Shown here: in pieces, positions 39,701 to 47,452 of the stretch
Layout of the letters: the number at the start of each line of letters is the position of its first letter
Numbering within the stretch: the stretch's first letter is position 1
From: Betaproteobacteria bacterium
GTDB taxonomy: Bacteria > Pseudomonadota > Gammaproteobacteria > Burkholderiales > SG8-39
Direction of reading: 5' to 3'
NCBI GenBank assembly: GCA_016195915.1
Contig: JACPYS010000026.1
Location: forward strand, 62,001-126,000
DNA: 64,000 nucleotides
The notes under the pieces: generated by a model
The model's database searches: none
Told to the model about the DNA's origin: nothing
Seen by the model: only the letters and a program-made list of their open reading frames with translations
Position numbers and translations under genes: made by a program

Positions 39701-40340
39701 GGTGCTCGACACCGAGGTGTACAGCAACACCGGCGGACAGGCGTCGAAGTCCACCCAGCGAGGCGCGGTCGCGAAGTTCGCCGCAGCCGGCAAGGCCTCG
39801 GGCAAGAAGGACCTGGGCATGATCGCGATGGCCTACGGCAACGTCTATGTCGCCCAGGTGGCGATGGGCGCAAACCCGATGCACACGGTGCGCACGTTCC
39901 AGGAAGCGGCATCGTGGCCGGGGCCGTCGCTGATCATCGCGTACAGCCATTGCATCGCGCACGGCATCGACATGACGACCGGCATGAGCCATCAGCGCGA
40001 CGCGGTCAAGAGCGGCTACCTGACGCTGTACCACTACGACCCGCGCCTCGGCATGGGAGGCGCAGATCATCCGCTGAAGCTCGATTCACACAAGCCGACG
40101 ATGCCGATCGAGCGCTTCACCATGCAGGAAGGCCGCTACGCCATGCTCGCGCAGGCCGATCCGGAACGTGCCCGGCAGCTGATGAAGACAGCGCAGGCCG
40201 ATGCCGATGCGCGCTGGCGGCTCTACGAGCAGGTGGCCGGCGTGCGCCGTACGGTAACCGGGAACGGCGAACAGGAAGATACCGGCGGCCGCGCGGTTCC
40301 CGAACCGGCCGCACCGGTCGCGAAGGAGGAGCAATCATGA
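36702..40340 (+). CDS. nifJ: pyruvate:ferredoxin (flavodoxin) oxidoreductase, single-chain
   Basis: 1212 aa; YPITPSSAMGEFAD, 4Fe-4S motifs CTQCALCPLMCP and CTGCGICVDICP, TPP domain CGGCGETPYLKL, LDTEVYSNTGGQASKST. Confidence 0.95.
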   Translation: MIKRLAVLEGNEAAARIAHLTNEVIAIYPITPSSAMGEFADAWSAAGQKNIWGAVPEVIEMQSEAGAAGAVHGALQAGALTTTFTASHGLLLMLPNMFKIAGELTPAVFHIAARTLATHALSIFGDHSDVMAARTTGWAMLASASVQEAQDMAMVAQMATLRSRIPFMHFFDGFRTSHEVNKLELLFDEEVRELIDEDLVTAHRARALNPDKPVLRGSAQNPDVFFQAREACNLFYMAVPGIVQQAMDRFARLTGRHYRLFDYQGAHDAERVLVQMGSGVGASGEAVRALAAGGEKVGLLTVRLYRPFDTLAFVAALPRGVRSIAVLDRTKEPGAVGEPLYQDIVTALAEAWPPELAAPRVIGGRYGLSSKEYTPAMAKAALDELVKREPKRHFTVGIVDDVTRLSLPVDESFDTEPEALTCAVFYGLGADGTVGATKNTVKIIGENTPLHAQGYFVYDSKKSGAITVSHLRFGPKPIESSYLIRRADFVACHQFEFMEKLDVLALARPGATFLLNSPYGPDEVWDQLPREAQEQIHARNLQMYVVDAQAVAKQAGLAGRINTVTQACFFAISGILPRDEAIEKIKSSIRKTYGRRGETVLNRNFAAVDRSLAALREVQVPGRADSALRRRPVVPRAAPDFVQRVTAMMLDGKGDLLPVSALPVDGTFPTATSQWEKHSVAREIPIWDATLCTQCALCPLMCPHAAIRMNVYPPEQLKGAPAGFKSVPWRSKEAGAFDGWCYTLQVAPDDCTGCGICVDICPTRSKEMVKHKAINMEPKLAHLEAEQRNYEFFLALPETRLPREAINLLKGSQLRTPLFEYSGACGGCGETPYLKLLSQLYGDHLLVANATGCSSIYGGNLPSTPWAQNRDGQGPAWANSLFEDNAEFGLGMRLALDAQRGLAQALVRELRAQIGDGLCAGLLDAPQESDPQILEQRERVKQLKAILQRSDSLQARQLLAAADSLITRSVWIVGGDGWAYDIGYGGLDHVLASGRNVNILVLDTEVYSNTGGQASKSTQRGAVAKFAAAGKASGKKDLGMIAMAYGNVYVAQVAMGANPMHTVRTFQEAASWPGPSLIIAYSHCIAHGIDMTTGMSHQRDAVKSGYLTLYHYDPRLGMGGADHPLKLDSHKPTMPIERFTMQEGRYAMLAQADPERARQLMKTAQADADARWRLYEQVAGVRRTVTGNGEQEDTGGRAVPEPAAPVAKEEQS

Positions 40341-41335
40341 GCGTCGATCTGCGCAGCCGCTACCTCGGCCTCGAACTCAAAAATCCCATAGTTGCGTCGG
40401 CTTCGCCCATGACCAGTTCGATCGACAGCCTCAAGCGGCTGCAGGATGCGGGAGTCGCGGCGGTGGTGCTGCCTTCGCTGTTCGAGGAACAGATCGAGCA
40501 TGAGGAGATGGCCACCCATCACCTGATGCTCTCGGGAGCCGAGCTGTCGCCGGAGGCGCGCGGCTTCTTTCCGGAAATGCAGAACTACAACACCGGGCCC
40601 GACAACTATCTGAAGCTGATCGGCGATGCGAAGAAGGCGCTTTCGGTGCCGGTGATACCGAGCCTGAACGGCTATACGCCGGGCGGCTGGACGCACATCG
40701 CGAAACAGTTCGAGCAAGCCGGTGCCGATGCGATCGAGTTGAACATCTATTTCCTTGCCACCGATCTCCAAGACACCAGCGTCGAGGTGGAGAAGCGCTA
40801 TATCGACTTGGTGGATTCGGTCAGCAGCATGGTTACGATACCGGTGGCGGTAAAGGTGTCTCCCTACTTCAGCGCGATGGCCAACATGGCGGCGCGGCTC
40901 GCAGGTGCCGGCGCGTCAGGCCTGGTGCTGTTCAACCGCTTCGTGCAGCCCGACATCCTCCTCGAAGAACTCGAGGTGGCGCCGCATCTCGTGCTGTCCA
41001 CGTCGGACGAACTGCGCCTTGCGCTGCGCTGGATCGCGATACTGCGAGGCCGCGTCCGGGCGAGCCTGGCTGCCACGGGCGGTGCGCACACGCCCGAGGA
41101 CGTGCTGAAGCTGCTGTTGGCCGGCGCCGACTGCGTCATGATCGCGAGCAGCCTGCTCCGACAGGGGCCCGCCCACATCGCTACTCTGGTGAGCGGCGTG
41201 GAGAAATGGATGACCGAGCGCGAATACGACTCGGTCGAGCAGATGAAGGGCTCGCTCAGCCAGCAGTCCTGCCCGGACGAGGCGGCGTTCGAGCGTACCA
41301 ATTACATGAAGGCGCTGACTTCGTATACCGGATAG
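40337..41335 (+). CDS. dihydroorotate dehydrogenase-like protein
   Basis: MSVDLRSRYLGLELKNPIVASASPMTSSIDSLKRLQDAGVAAVVLPSLFEEQI; ATGA overlap with nifJ. Confidence 0.9.
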   Translation: MSVDLRSRYLGLELKNPIVASASPMTSSIDSLKRLQDAGVAAVVLPSLFEEQIEHEEMATHHLMLSGAELSPEARGFFPEMQNYNTGPDNYLKLIGDAKKALSVPVIPSLNGYTPGGWTHIAKQFEQAGADAIELNIYFLATDLQDTSVEVEKRYIDLVDSVSSMVTIPVAVKVSPYFSAMANMAARLAGAGASGLVLFNRFVQPDILLEELEVAPHLVLSTSDELRLALRWIAILRGRVRASLAATGGAHTPEDVLKLLLAGADCVMIASSLLRQGPAHIATLVSGVEKWMTEREYDSVEQMKGSLSQQSCPDEAAFERTNYMKALTSYTG

Positions 41336-41340
41336 ACGGA

Positions 41341-41712
41341 TCAGCGCAATTCCGGAGTAATCTGCTCCAGCGGCGGCAGCCGCTCTCCGCCGCTTACCAC
41401 AAACGCCCGTTCCGGGAACTCCCGTACCAGTAGGACGAATTGGTTCGCGTCGATATTCATCCCTTTCTTCAAAGCGTCGAGGACCTCTCGATAGAGCGCC
41501 GCGGCGCGCTGCTCCTCCCCGCCGCGGCCCGGGCGGAGATCCACTGTGACTATCGCTTTCCGATCTCCGGGTTCGGCAAGCATCTCGCGAATGGCGACGT
41601 AGATGTGCTCCTTGGCCCAGGTGCGTGCAATCGACTCTTCGACGCGCCGCTTGAGTTGCAGGAGCTCGCTTCGGGGATGGCCTTCCGGAACATCAATGCG
41701 AACGATAGGCAT
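41341..41712 (-). CDS. tautomerase family protein (4-oxalocrotonate tautomerase-like)
   Basis: MPIVRIDVPEGHPRSELLQLKRRVEESIARTW; Pro directly after initiator Met. Confidence 0.8.
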   Translation of the reverse strand: MPIVRIDVPEGHPRSELLQLKRRVEESIARTWAKEHIYVAIREMLAEPGDRKAIVTVDLRPGRGGEEQRAAALYREVLDALKKGMNIDANQFVLLVREFPERAFVVSGGERLPPLEQITPELR

Positions 41713-41754
41713 CATGGTCTCCTTATTGAAACAGCGATTGAACGCACGGCGGAC

Positions 41755-42867
41755 TCATTTCGCCGCCGACTGGGAAAGGTCTGCGATCAGCGCCTCGAGA
41801 ACGCCCTTGTCCATGCCGTACTTTCTCGCGATGGTTTCCAGGCGATCGAAATCGACCGGTTGGGAAGCGGGCAATGTTGACGTGGGCGACCAAGCGTGCT
41901 CGCGCAAATTCAGCGACACCACGTCCCAGCGCGCGTAGTGACCCATGCAGTCGAATACGTTCTTGGCGACAAGGCGATCCTCCAGGTTAAGGTCGGCGTA
42001 AACGATTGCCTCCCTTCCGATCACCGGCTCGGCGAGATACATGCCGAACGGATTGACAATTGCCGAGCCGCCGACCGCGGACGAGAAGTGCGAGCGGCCC
42101 TTATACGGGAAGCTGTCGGGCACGCTATCCGCTGGCTGGATCATGTTGGCTGATATGACGAAGGTCTGGGTCTCGAACGCATATTCGCGGATCGCCGCGT
42201 CCTGGTCGCAGGTATGCCACGGACCCACGGTGCCCGACAGGTCGCGCGTATCCATGCGCTCACCGGTGTAGCGCCAGTAGCCGGGCCAGCAGGCCGCGTG
42301 AATCTCCTCGCCCTTCGCCGCCATTGCGGCCTTGAACAGGGTGACATGATTTTCGAAACACACCAGTCCGCCGAGCTTTCCGAATTCGGTGTCAACTACG
42401 AGCAGATCTGCGGCGTCACCCATACCCCAGAAGAAGCGTTCTTGGTAGGTGGGCATGAGCTTGCGGTGCCGGCCGAGAATCGACCCGTCCTTACCGATGT
42501 AAACCATCGAGTTAAACAGGGTCTGGCTGCCGGGTCGATCGTCCTGCTCCGACACGCCGATGACGCACACGGTACCGGTCGCGCGTGCCGCTTTGCAGAT
42601 CGGACCAAGGTCGCGATCGATGCGCACCGATTCGCGGTAGTAGGCGATGACGGTATCGCGCCAAGTCGCAGCCGACGCGGCATCGGTGAAGCCGAAGCTG
42701 CCACGCCAATACGGATAGCCGGGAACCCCGGTTTCGGGCGTGACGACGAGCTTCGCACCGTTTCGTCCCGTCTCATGGACCAACTCGGCGAGCTTCTCAA
42801 TCGTCGCACGCTTGTCGAGAAACACCGGGATGGACTGGATTGCGGCAACGCGCACCGTGTCAGACAC
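41755..42867 (-). CDS. nitrilase
   Basis: Catalytic triad context VVTPETGVPGYPYW (Glu), RHRKLMPTYQERFFW (Lys), GGLVCFENHVTLFK (Cys). Confidence 0.92.
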   Translation of the reverse strand: MSDTVRVAAIQSIPVFLDKRATIEKLAELVHETGRNGAKLVVTPETGVPGYPYWRGSFGFTDAASAATWRDTVIAYYRESVRIDRDLGPICKAARATGTVCVIGVSEQDDRPGSQTLFNSMVYIGKDGSILGRHRKLMPTYQERFFWGMGDAADLLVVDTEFGKLGGLVCFENHVTLFKAAMAAKGEEIHAACWPGYWRYTGERMDTRDLSGTVGPWHTCDQDAAIREYAFETQTFVISANMIQPADSVPDSFPYKGRSHFSSAVGGSAIVNPFGMYLAEPVIGREAIVYADLNLEDRLVAKNVFDCMGHYARWDVVSLNLREHAWSPTSTLPASQPVDFDRLETIARKYGMDKGVLEALIADLSQSAAK

Positions 42868-42901
42868 CGGGCCTCCGTTTCATGTCTTCTCCTCGGCCAC
42901 G

Positions 42902-44179
42902 CTATTTTGCGAGGAGCACCAGGCTCAGCCACGGCACGCCCGCAATGAGCGCCCACACCAAAAGCAGTGCCGCCAGGTACGGCAGCGCCTTGATGGCGAT
43001 CTGCATGTACGGTAGACCCGTGATGCCCGCGGTGACAAACAGGTTGAGTCCGTACGGAGGCGTAATGAACCCGATTGCATCGCCGACGCAGAAGATCATT
43101 GCAAAGTGAATCGGATCCACACCGGCCTTCGCCGCAAGCGGCGCGAGGATCGGCGCAAAGAGGATGACGTTCGGAACAGACTCGAGCACCGTCCCCGCAA
43201 TCAGAATGACGAGCATGCACACGAGGACTGCCGGCCAGTAACCCGACATGAGCGGTGCGAGGTAGCTTTCCATCAACTGGGGAACACCGACTGCGGAGAA
43301 GGTCTCCTGCAGAATGATCGAGAATGCGACGATCGGGGCGAGCAGGCCGTTGATGGTCGCGCTTTCCAGAAACACCCCGGGAACGTCGCGCCATTTCAGC
43401 TCGCGTGTCAGCAGGAGACCAGCGAACAATCCGTAGAGCACGACGACACCGGCGATCTCCGTCGGGGAGAACACGCCGGCAAAGATCCCTCCGAGCGCGA
43501 TTGCTATTCCGATGAACCCGAACTTCGCTCCCCACGCGGCGCGTGCGGTGTCGCCGGGCGAGAACCTGGCAGGTGGATCCCAACCGTTGCGCCTCGCGAT
43601 CAGCGTGGCGACGAATGTCATGACGGCTACCATCAGGATGCCCGGGATGATGCCCGCGATAAAGAGGTCACCCGGAGACAGTCCCAGCAACACGCCGTAG
43701 ATGATGAAAATCAGGCTCGGCGGGATAATGACGCCGACCACGCCCCCGGCTGCCGCGGTAGCAGCGGCGAAATGCGGCTCGTAGCCGCGCCGCAGCATCT
43801 CCGGAATCATGATGCGGCCCATGGTTGCAGCGGTTGCGGCGTTCGATCCGCTGATCGCGGCAAAGCAACCGCAAGCGACAGTCGTCGCTACTGCGAGCTG
43901 GCCGGGAAGGAAGCGGAATGCGGTGCGTGCGAAGTCCGTCAGGCGCTGGGCAATACCGCCTGCGCGGATCAGATCGCCGGTTAGAATGAACAGCGGCATG
44001 CACAACAGTGCGAAGATCTTCAGCCCGAACTGCGCGCTTTGCCCGACATTCGAGAGCGGCAACACGTCGCCGAAGTAGGAGACCAGCACTACCCACATGC
44101 CCATGCATAGCGCGACGGGCGTGCCGAACGCAAACAGCAGTACTACGATCACGGTCACGGCAGGAATGAGGAGATCCAT
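42902..44179 (-). CDS. TRAP transporter large permease, DctM-type
   Basis: FALLCMPLFILTGDLIRAGGIAQRLTDFAR...SGSNAATAATMGRIMIPEMLRRGY...VGDAIGFITPPYGLNLFV. Confidence 0.95.
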   Translation of the reverse strand: MDLLIPAVTVIVVLLFAFGTPVALCMGMWVVLVSYFGDVLPLSNVGQSAQFGLKIFALLCMPLFILTGDLIRAGGIAQRLTDFARTAFRFLPGQLAVATTVACGCFAAISGSNAATAATMGRIMIPEMLRRGYEPHFAAATAAAGGVVGVIIPPSLIFIIYGVLLGLSPGDLFIAGIIPGILMVAVMTFVATLIARRNGWDPPARFSPGDTARAAWGAKFGFIGIAIALGGIFAGVFSPTEIAGVVVLYGLFAGLLLTRELKWRDVPGVFLESATINGLLAPIVAFSIILQETFSAVGVPQLMESYLAPLMSGYWPAVLVCMLVILIAGTVLESVPNVILFAPILAPLAAKAGVDPIHFAMIFCVGDAIGFITPPYGLNLFVTAGITGLPYMQIAIKALPYLAALLLVWALIAGVPWLSLVLLAK

Positions 44180-44188
44180 CGTCGCGGC

Positions 44189-44764
44189 CTAATGCTTTGG
44201 CTGGTCCTGCCCGACTGTGTCGATATCGGTGAACGCAGAGCCCGAGGCTGGCCAGCGCCCGGTCCGGAATTCATTGGCGAGTCGCACCAAATCCTGGACT
44301 GCGCGAACGGCGATCAGAACCCAGCTTGTTGGCACGGTTGCGATCGCGAGCCACATCGGGATCGAATCGGTCCCTTCCAGCGTGCTGCCGAGCCCGGCGT
44401 GCATGCGTGCGAGCGCCGAAGAGTAAAAGACGATCACGGTCGCGAGGAGCAACCACATCACATCATCGAGCACCTGGAGCGCAAGCTGAAGTTTCGGGGA
44501 CAGACGGTTTCGCAGCGCGTCGAAGCGAATATGTGTGCGGTGGCGAACGTGGTAAGCGCATCCCACCCAGCTGAGGAAGATGAACGCTTGAATCGCGGCT
44601 GCGCCGCCCCACGCGCTCTGCGTATTTGTCAGGTAGCGCAGTATCCCTTCGCCGCCGATAATCAGTGCGATAAAGGCGTAAAGGGGGAGCATCAATGCCC
44701 GCTCGGCGTTCTGGTCGAGCCAGCGTGCAGCGACGACCGCCCGGCCCATCAGCGGCTGCAGCAC
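44189..44764 (-). CDS. TRAP transporter small permease, DctQ-type
   Basis: Four-TM protein directly upstream of DctM; FLSWVGCAYHVRHRTHIRFDALRNRL. Confidence 0.9.
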   Translation of the reverse strand: MLQPLMGRAVVAARWLDQNAERALMLPLYAFIALIIGGEGILRYLTNTQSAWGGAAAIQAFIFLSWVGCAYHVRHRTHIRFDALRNRLSPKLQLALQVLDDVMWLLLATVIVFYSSALARMHAGLGSTLEGTDSIPMWLAIATVPTSWVLIAVRAVQDLVRLANEFRTGRWPASGSAFTDIDTVGQDQPKH

Positions 44765-44770
44765 CAGCGT

Positions 44771-46036
44771 CTAGGCTGACCACCAGCGCCGCGCCGGCAC
44801 GGCGTCGGCTGCCGTCGTCTCGGGGATTTCGCGCGCGATCTTGTGAATCTCGGCGTAGGTGTCCGCCCCGCCGGAGAGCTTGGCGATGCGCTCGCGCCAG
44901 GCCTGGTAGGGCTTAGGGTTCGCCTGCGGCGACGCTCGCTCGACCCATGCTGCTTTCTCCGCTTTCGAAAGCACGTTGACCTTGACGCCGTACTTCGCCC
45001 AGATGGTTCCCGGCTTAGGCGGATCCTGCGACCCGACGATATCCTCCAGAGATTTCTCATTTTCGCGTTGCGTAAACTGCTGCATCTCGAACGCTGCCTC
45101 GTGTATCGCCTGTTGGATCTTGCCATTCAGCTTCGCGAACACCCGTGCGTCCATGGCCGTATGCTCGGTGAATGCGAAGAATTCGACCTGCACGTCTTGG
45201 GATGTGACTGCACCCATGTTGAACGCGGCGGCCGCGGCCGAAGAGGTTTCCTGACCGTCCACGACACCCGATTTGAGCCCTTCGAGGGTTTCCGCCCAGT
45301 CCAGCGGAATTGCGTTAGCGCCAAATAGGCCGACCCCGATGCGTCCCAGATCGGAACCCGTGACGCGAATCTTGCTTCCGCGAATATCGTCAGGCCGGCG
45401 TACGCGCGGTTTGTCCCTCCAGCCGAGACCCATGTACAGGTTTCGCAGCTCGCATGACGTCCACAGGAACTCGACGTTGAACTTCTCGCGCAGCGGTTTG
45501 CGAAGCAACGCCTCGGATTTCGGGTGGTAGAAGAAGTGAAACATGCTGGCGCGCGTGGGGAACAGGTACGGGAAGTCCAGGCAATTGAAGAAGGGCACTG
45601 TCAGCGCGGCGTTCTGCGTCGAGGAGTTGTATCCGTGAATGGTTCCGGCGAGACACTTCTGAACGCACGTAAGTTCGGTGCAAACCGAATTCCCGCCGAG
45701 AAGTTCGATATTCACGGCACCGTTCGTGCGCCGAGCCACATCTTCCTTGAATTCGTAAATGCCCAAGCGCAGCACTTTGGACGTTGCAGGTGTGTGTCCG
45801 GACACGCCGAAACGCAGATTCACCTCGGCCTTTGCGGCTGCTCCCGCTTCCGCCTTAGCCGCTTCCGGTGCGCGTTGCGCGAGCAACTGGTAGTTCACGG
45901 GCTCTGCGGCGCGTACGGCCTTCGTCAGAACTCCCCACGCCACGGTTGCGCCGAATGCTCCCACCAAACGGTTGAAATCACGCCGGGTCAGCCGGCTGTC
46001 GTGCTGCCGTTGATCGTCAGCCGAATCATGAGTCAT
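44771..46036 (-). CDS. TRAP transporter substrate-binding protein, DctP-type, with Tat signal
   Basis: LTRRDFNRLVGAFGATVAWGVLTKAVRA; VTGSDLGRIGVGLFGANAIPLDWAETLEGLKSGVVDGQE. Confidence 0.9.
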   Translation of the reverse strand: MTHDSADDQRQHDSRLTRRDFNRLVGAFGATVAWGVLTKAVRAAEPVNYQLLAQRAPEAAKAEAGAAAKAEVNLRFGVSGHTPATSKVLRLGIYEFKEDVARRTNGAVNIELLGGNSVCTELTCVQKCLAGTIHGYNSSTQNAALTVPFFNCLDFPYLFPTRASMFHFFYHPKSEALLRKPLREKFNVEFLWTSCELRNLYMGLGWRDKPRVRRPDDIRGSKIRVTGSDLGRIGVGLFGANAIPLDWAETLEGLKSGVVDGQETSSAAAAAFNMGAVTSQDVQVEFFAFTEHTAMDARVFAKLNGKIQQAIHEAAFEMQQFTQRENEKSLEDIVGSQDPPKPGTIWAKYGVKVNVLSKAEKAAWVERASPQANPKPYQAWRERIAKLSGGADTYAEIHKIAREIPETTAADAVPARRWWSA

Positions 46037-46277
46037 GGCATCTCCTCTCTGGTGGTAGAGCTGTCCAAACGTCCGGCTGCCCTCTGGGCCGGACAGGCAA
46101 CAAACAGACTACCCCGCGAAGAAGAAATAACTGAAATACTCTCTTAGAATGGTATTAATATCCTTCTCTTATGACTGCGTAAGAATCGCGGCGAGTTGAA
46201 CTTGCTGGCAGCCGGAAACGCCGCGCAGATGTTGACCGATCTCGCCCGATCGAAAGCGAGGGCGCAGCTAGGAGCGG

Positions 46278-47270
46278 TCAGGCTGGCGCGTACGCCGGGG
46301 TCGCCGGGCGCGCACCCAGAGCCTTTCGCTTCCCGTTGCGCGCCACGGCGCGTGCGTCGGTAACCGTACCCGATTGTCCAGCGACTTCACGAACGATCTT
46401 GCTGAACGCGCTCGCCGCTGGAGAACGGCTCTGGTCGGAAGGCCATGCCAAGGCGATGGTTCTACTCGGGACGGGTTTCTTGATTCTCCGCCAGCGAAGG
46501 TTCGGGTAGTCGCGACGCATGGCCATTGCCGGCATGAGACCGATCCCGAGGCCCGCCAAAACCATCTCGTAGACCGCTTCCACCTGGCTCGTCTCGAGCC
46601 TTACTTTAGGTTGAATTCCAGCTTCGGCAAACGCCTTTGCGATGACGCGGCTCATTCCGCAGTTGGGCTTGGTAAGGATAAACGACTCGCCCCTAACCGC
46701 CTTCAGGGAAACCGCCTCGTCGCCGCTGCTCGCCAGCGGGTGCGTCGCTGGAAAGATAAGAACCTGCTCGTCGATGAACAGCCGCTCAACCTGTACCGGA
46801 CGGTTGCTGCGAGCGCCGGAATCCTCGCCGAGCTGAACGATGCCGAGATCTGCAATCGCATTGCCGAAGTCGTGGGGCGTGCACCCCGGATACTCGTGAA
46901 TCTGGATTTCCACGTCCGGAAAGTGCTGCCGGTACCGGGATATCACCATCGGCAACCAGTACGTCGCGACCGTCGGCAAGCACATGAGTCCCAGGACGCC
47001 ATGCCGCACCTTCCGCAGATCGGTGACGCGCTGCTTGCCTTCCGCGACGAGTTGCAGGACCTGCTCCGCGTAGACGAGGAATTCCGTGCCGGCGACCGTA
47101 AGATCGACTCCGCGCCGGCGCCGCTCGAAGACCGGCAAGCCCAACTCTTGTTCGAGCTTCCCGATCTGCTGCGAAAGAGCCGGTTGTGCGACGAAGCAGA
47201 GTTCCGCCGCCCGCGTGAAATTGCGCGCCCGGGCTACCGCAACAAAGTATCCGAGCTGTTGAAGGTTCAC
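46278..47270 (-). CDS. LysR family transcriptional regulator
   Basis: MNLQQLGYFVAVARARNFTRAAELCFVAQPALSQQIGKLEQELGLPVFERRRRGVDLT. Confidence 0.95.
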   Translation of the reverse strand: MNLQQLGYFVAVARARNFTRAAELCFVAQPALSQQIGKLEQELGLPVFERRRRGVDLTVAGTEFLVYAEQVLQLVAEGKQRVTDLRKVRHGVLGLMCLPTVATYWLPMVISRYRQHFPDVEIQIHEYPGCTPHDFGNAIADLGIVQLGEDSGARSNRPVQVERLFIDEQVLIFPATHPLASSGDEAVSLKAVRGESFILTKPNCGMSRVIAKAFAEAGIQPKVRLETSQVEAVYEMVLAGLGIGLMPAMAMRRDYPNLRWRRIKKPVPSRTIALAWPSDQSRSPAASAFSKIVREVAGQSGTVTDARAVARNGKRKALGARPATPAYAPA

Positions 47271-47452
47271 GATAAGATTACGTTATTGCGATACACGCAT
47301 CGTACCAATTCTCTTATGCTATGCGTTGGCGAGGTGCACTGTCAACACTAATTCAAGAACCTAATTCAAGAACAGCTGAAAGCACCTGATTGCAGTGCGC
47401 ATGGCTAGTCCTGGCATGGCGATCCGATCGATTTTCCCGTTTTCGTCGCTCG

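Noticed and set aside
36702-40340. Evidence for a nitrogen-fixation island from nifJ
   Set aside because: No nifHDK, nifE/N/B or regulators are visible; nifJ is widespread as a general PFOR.
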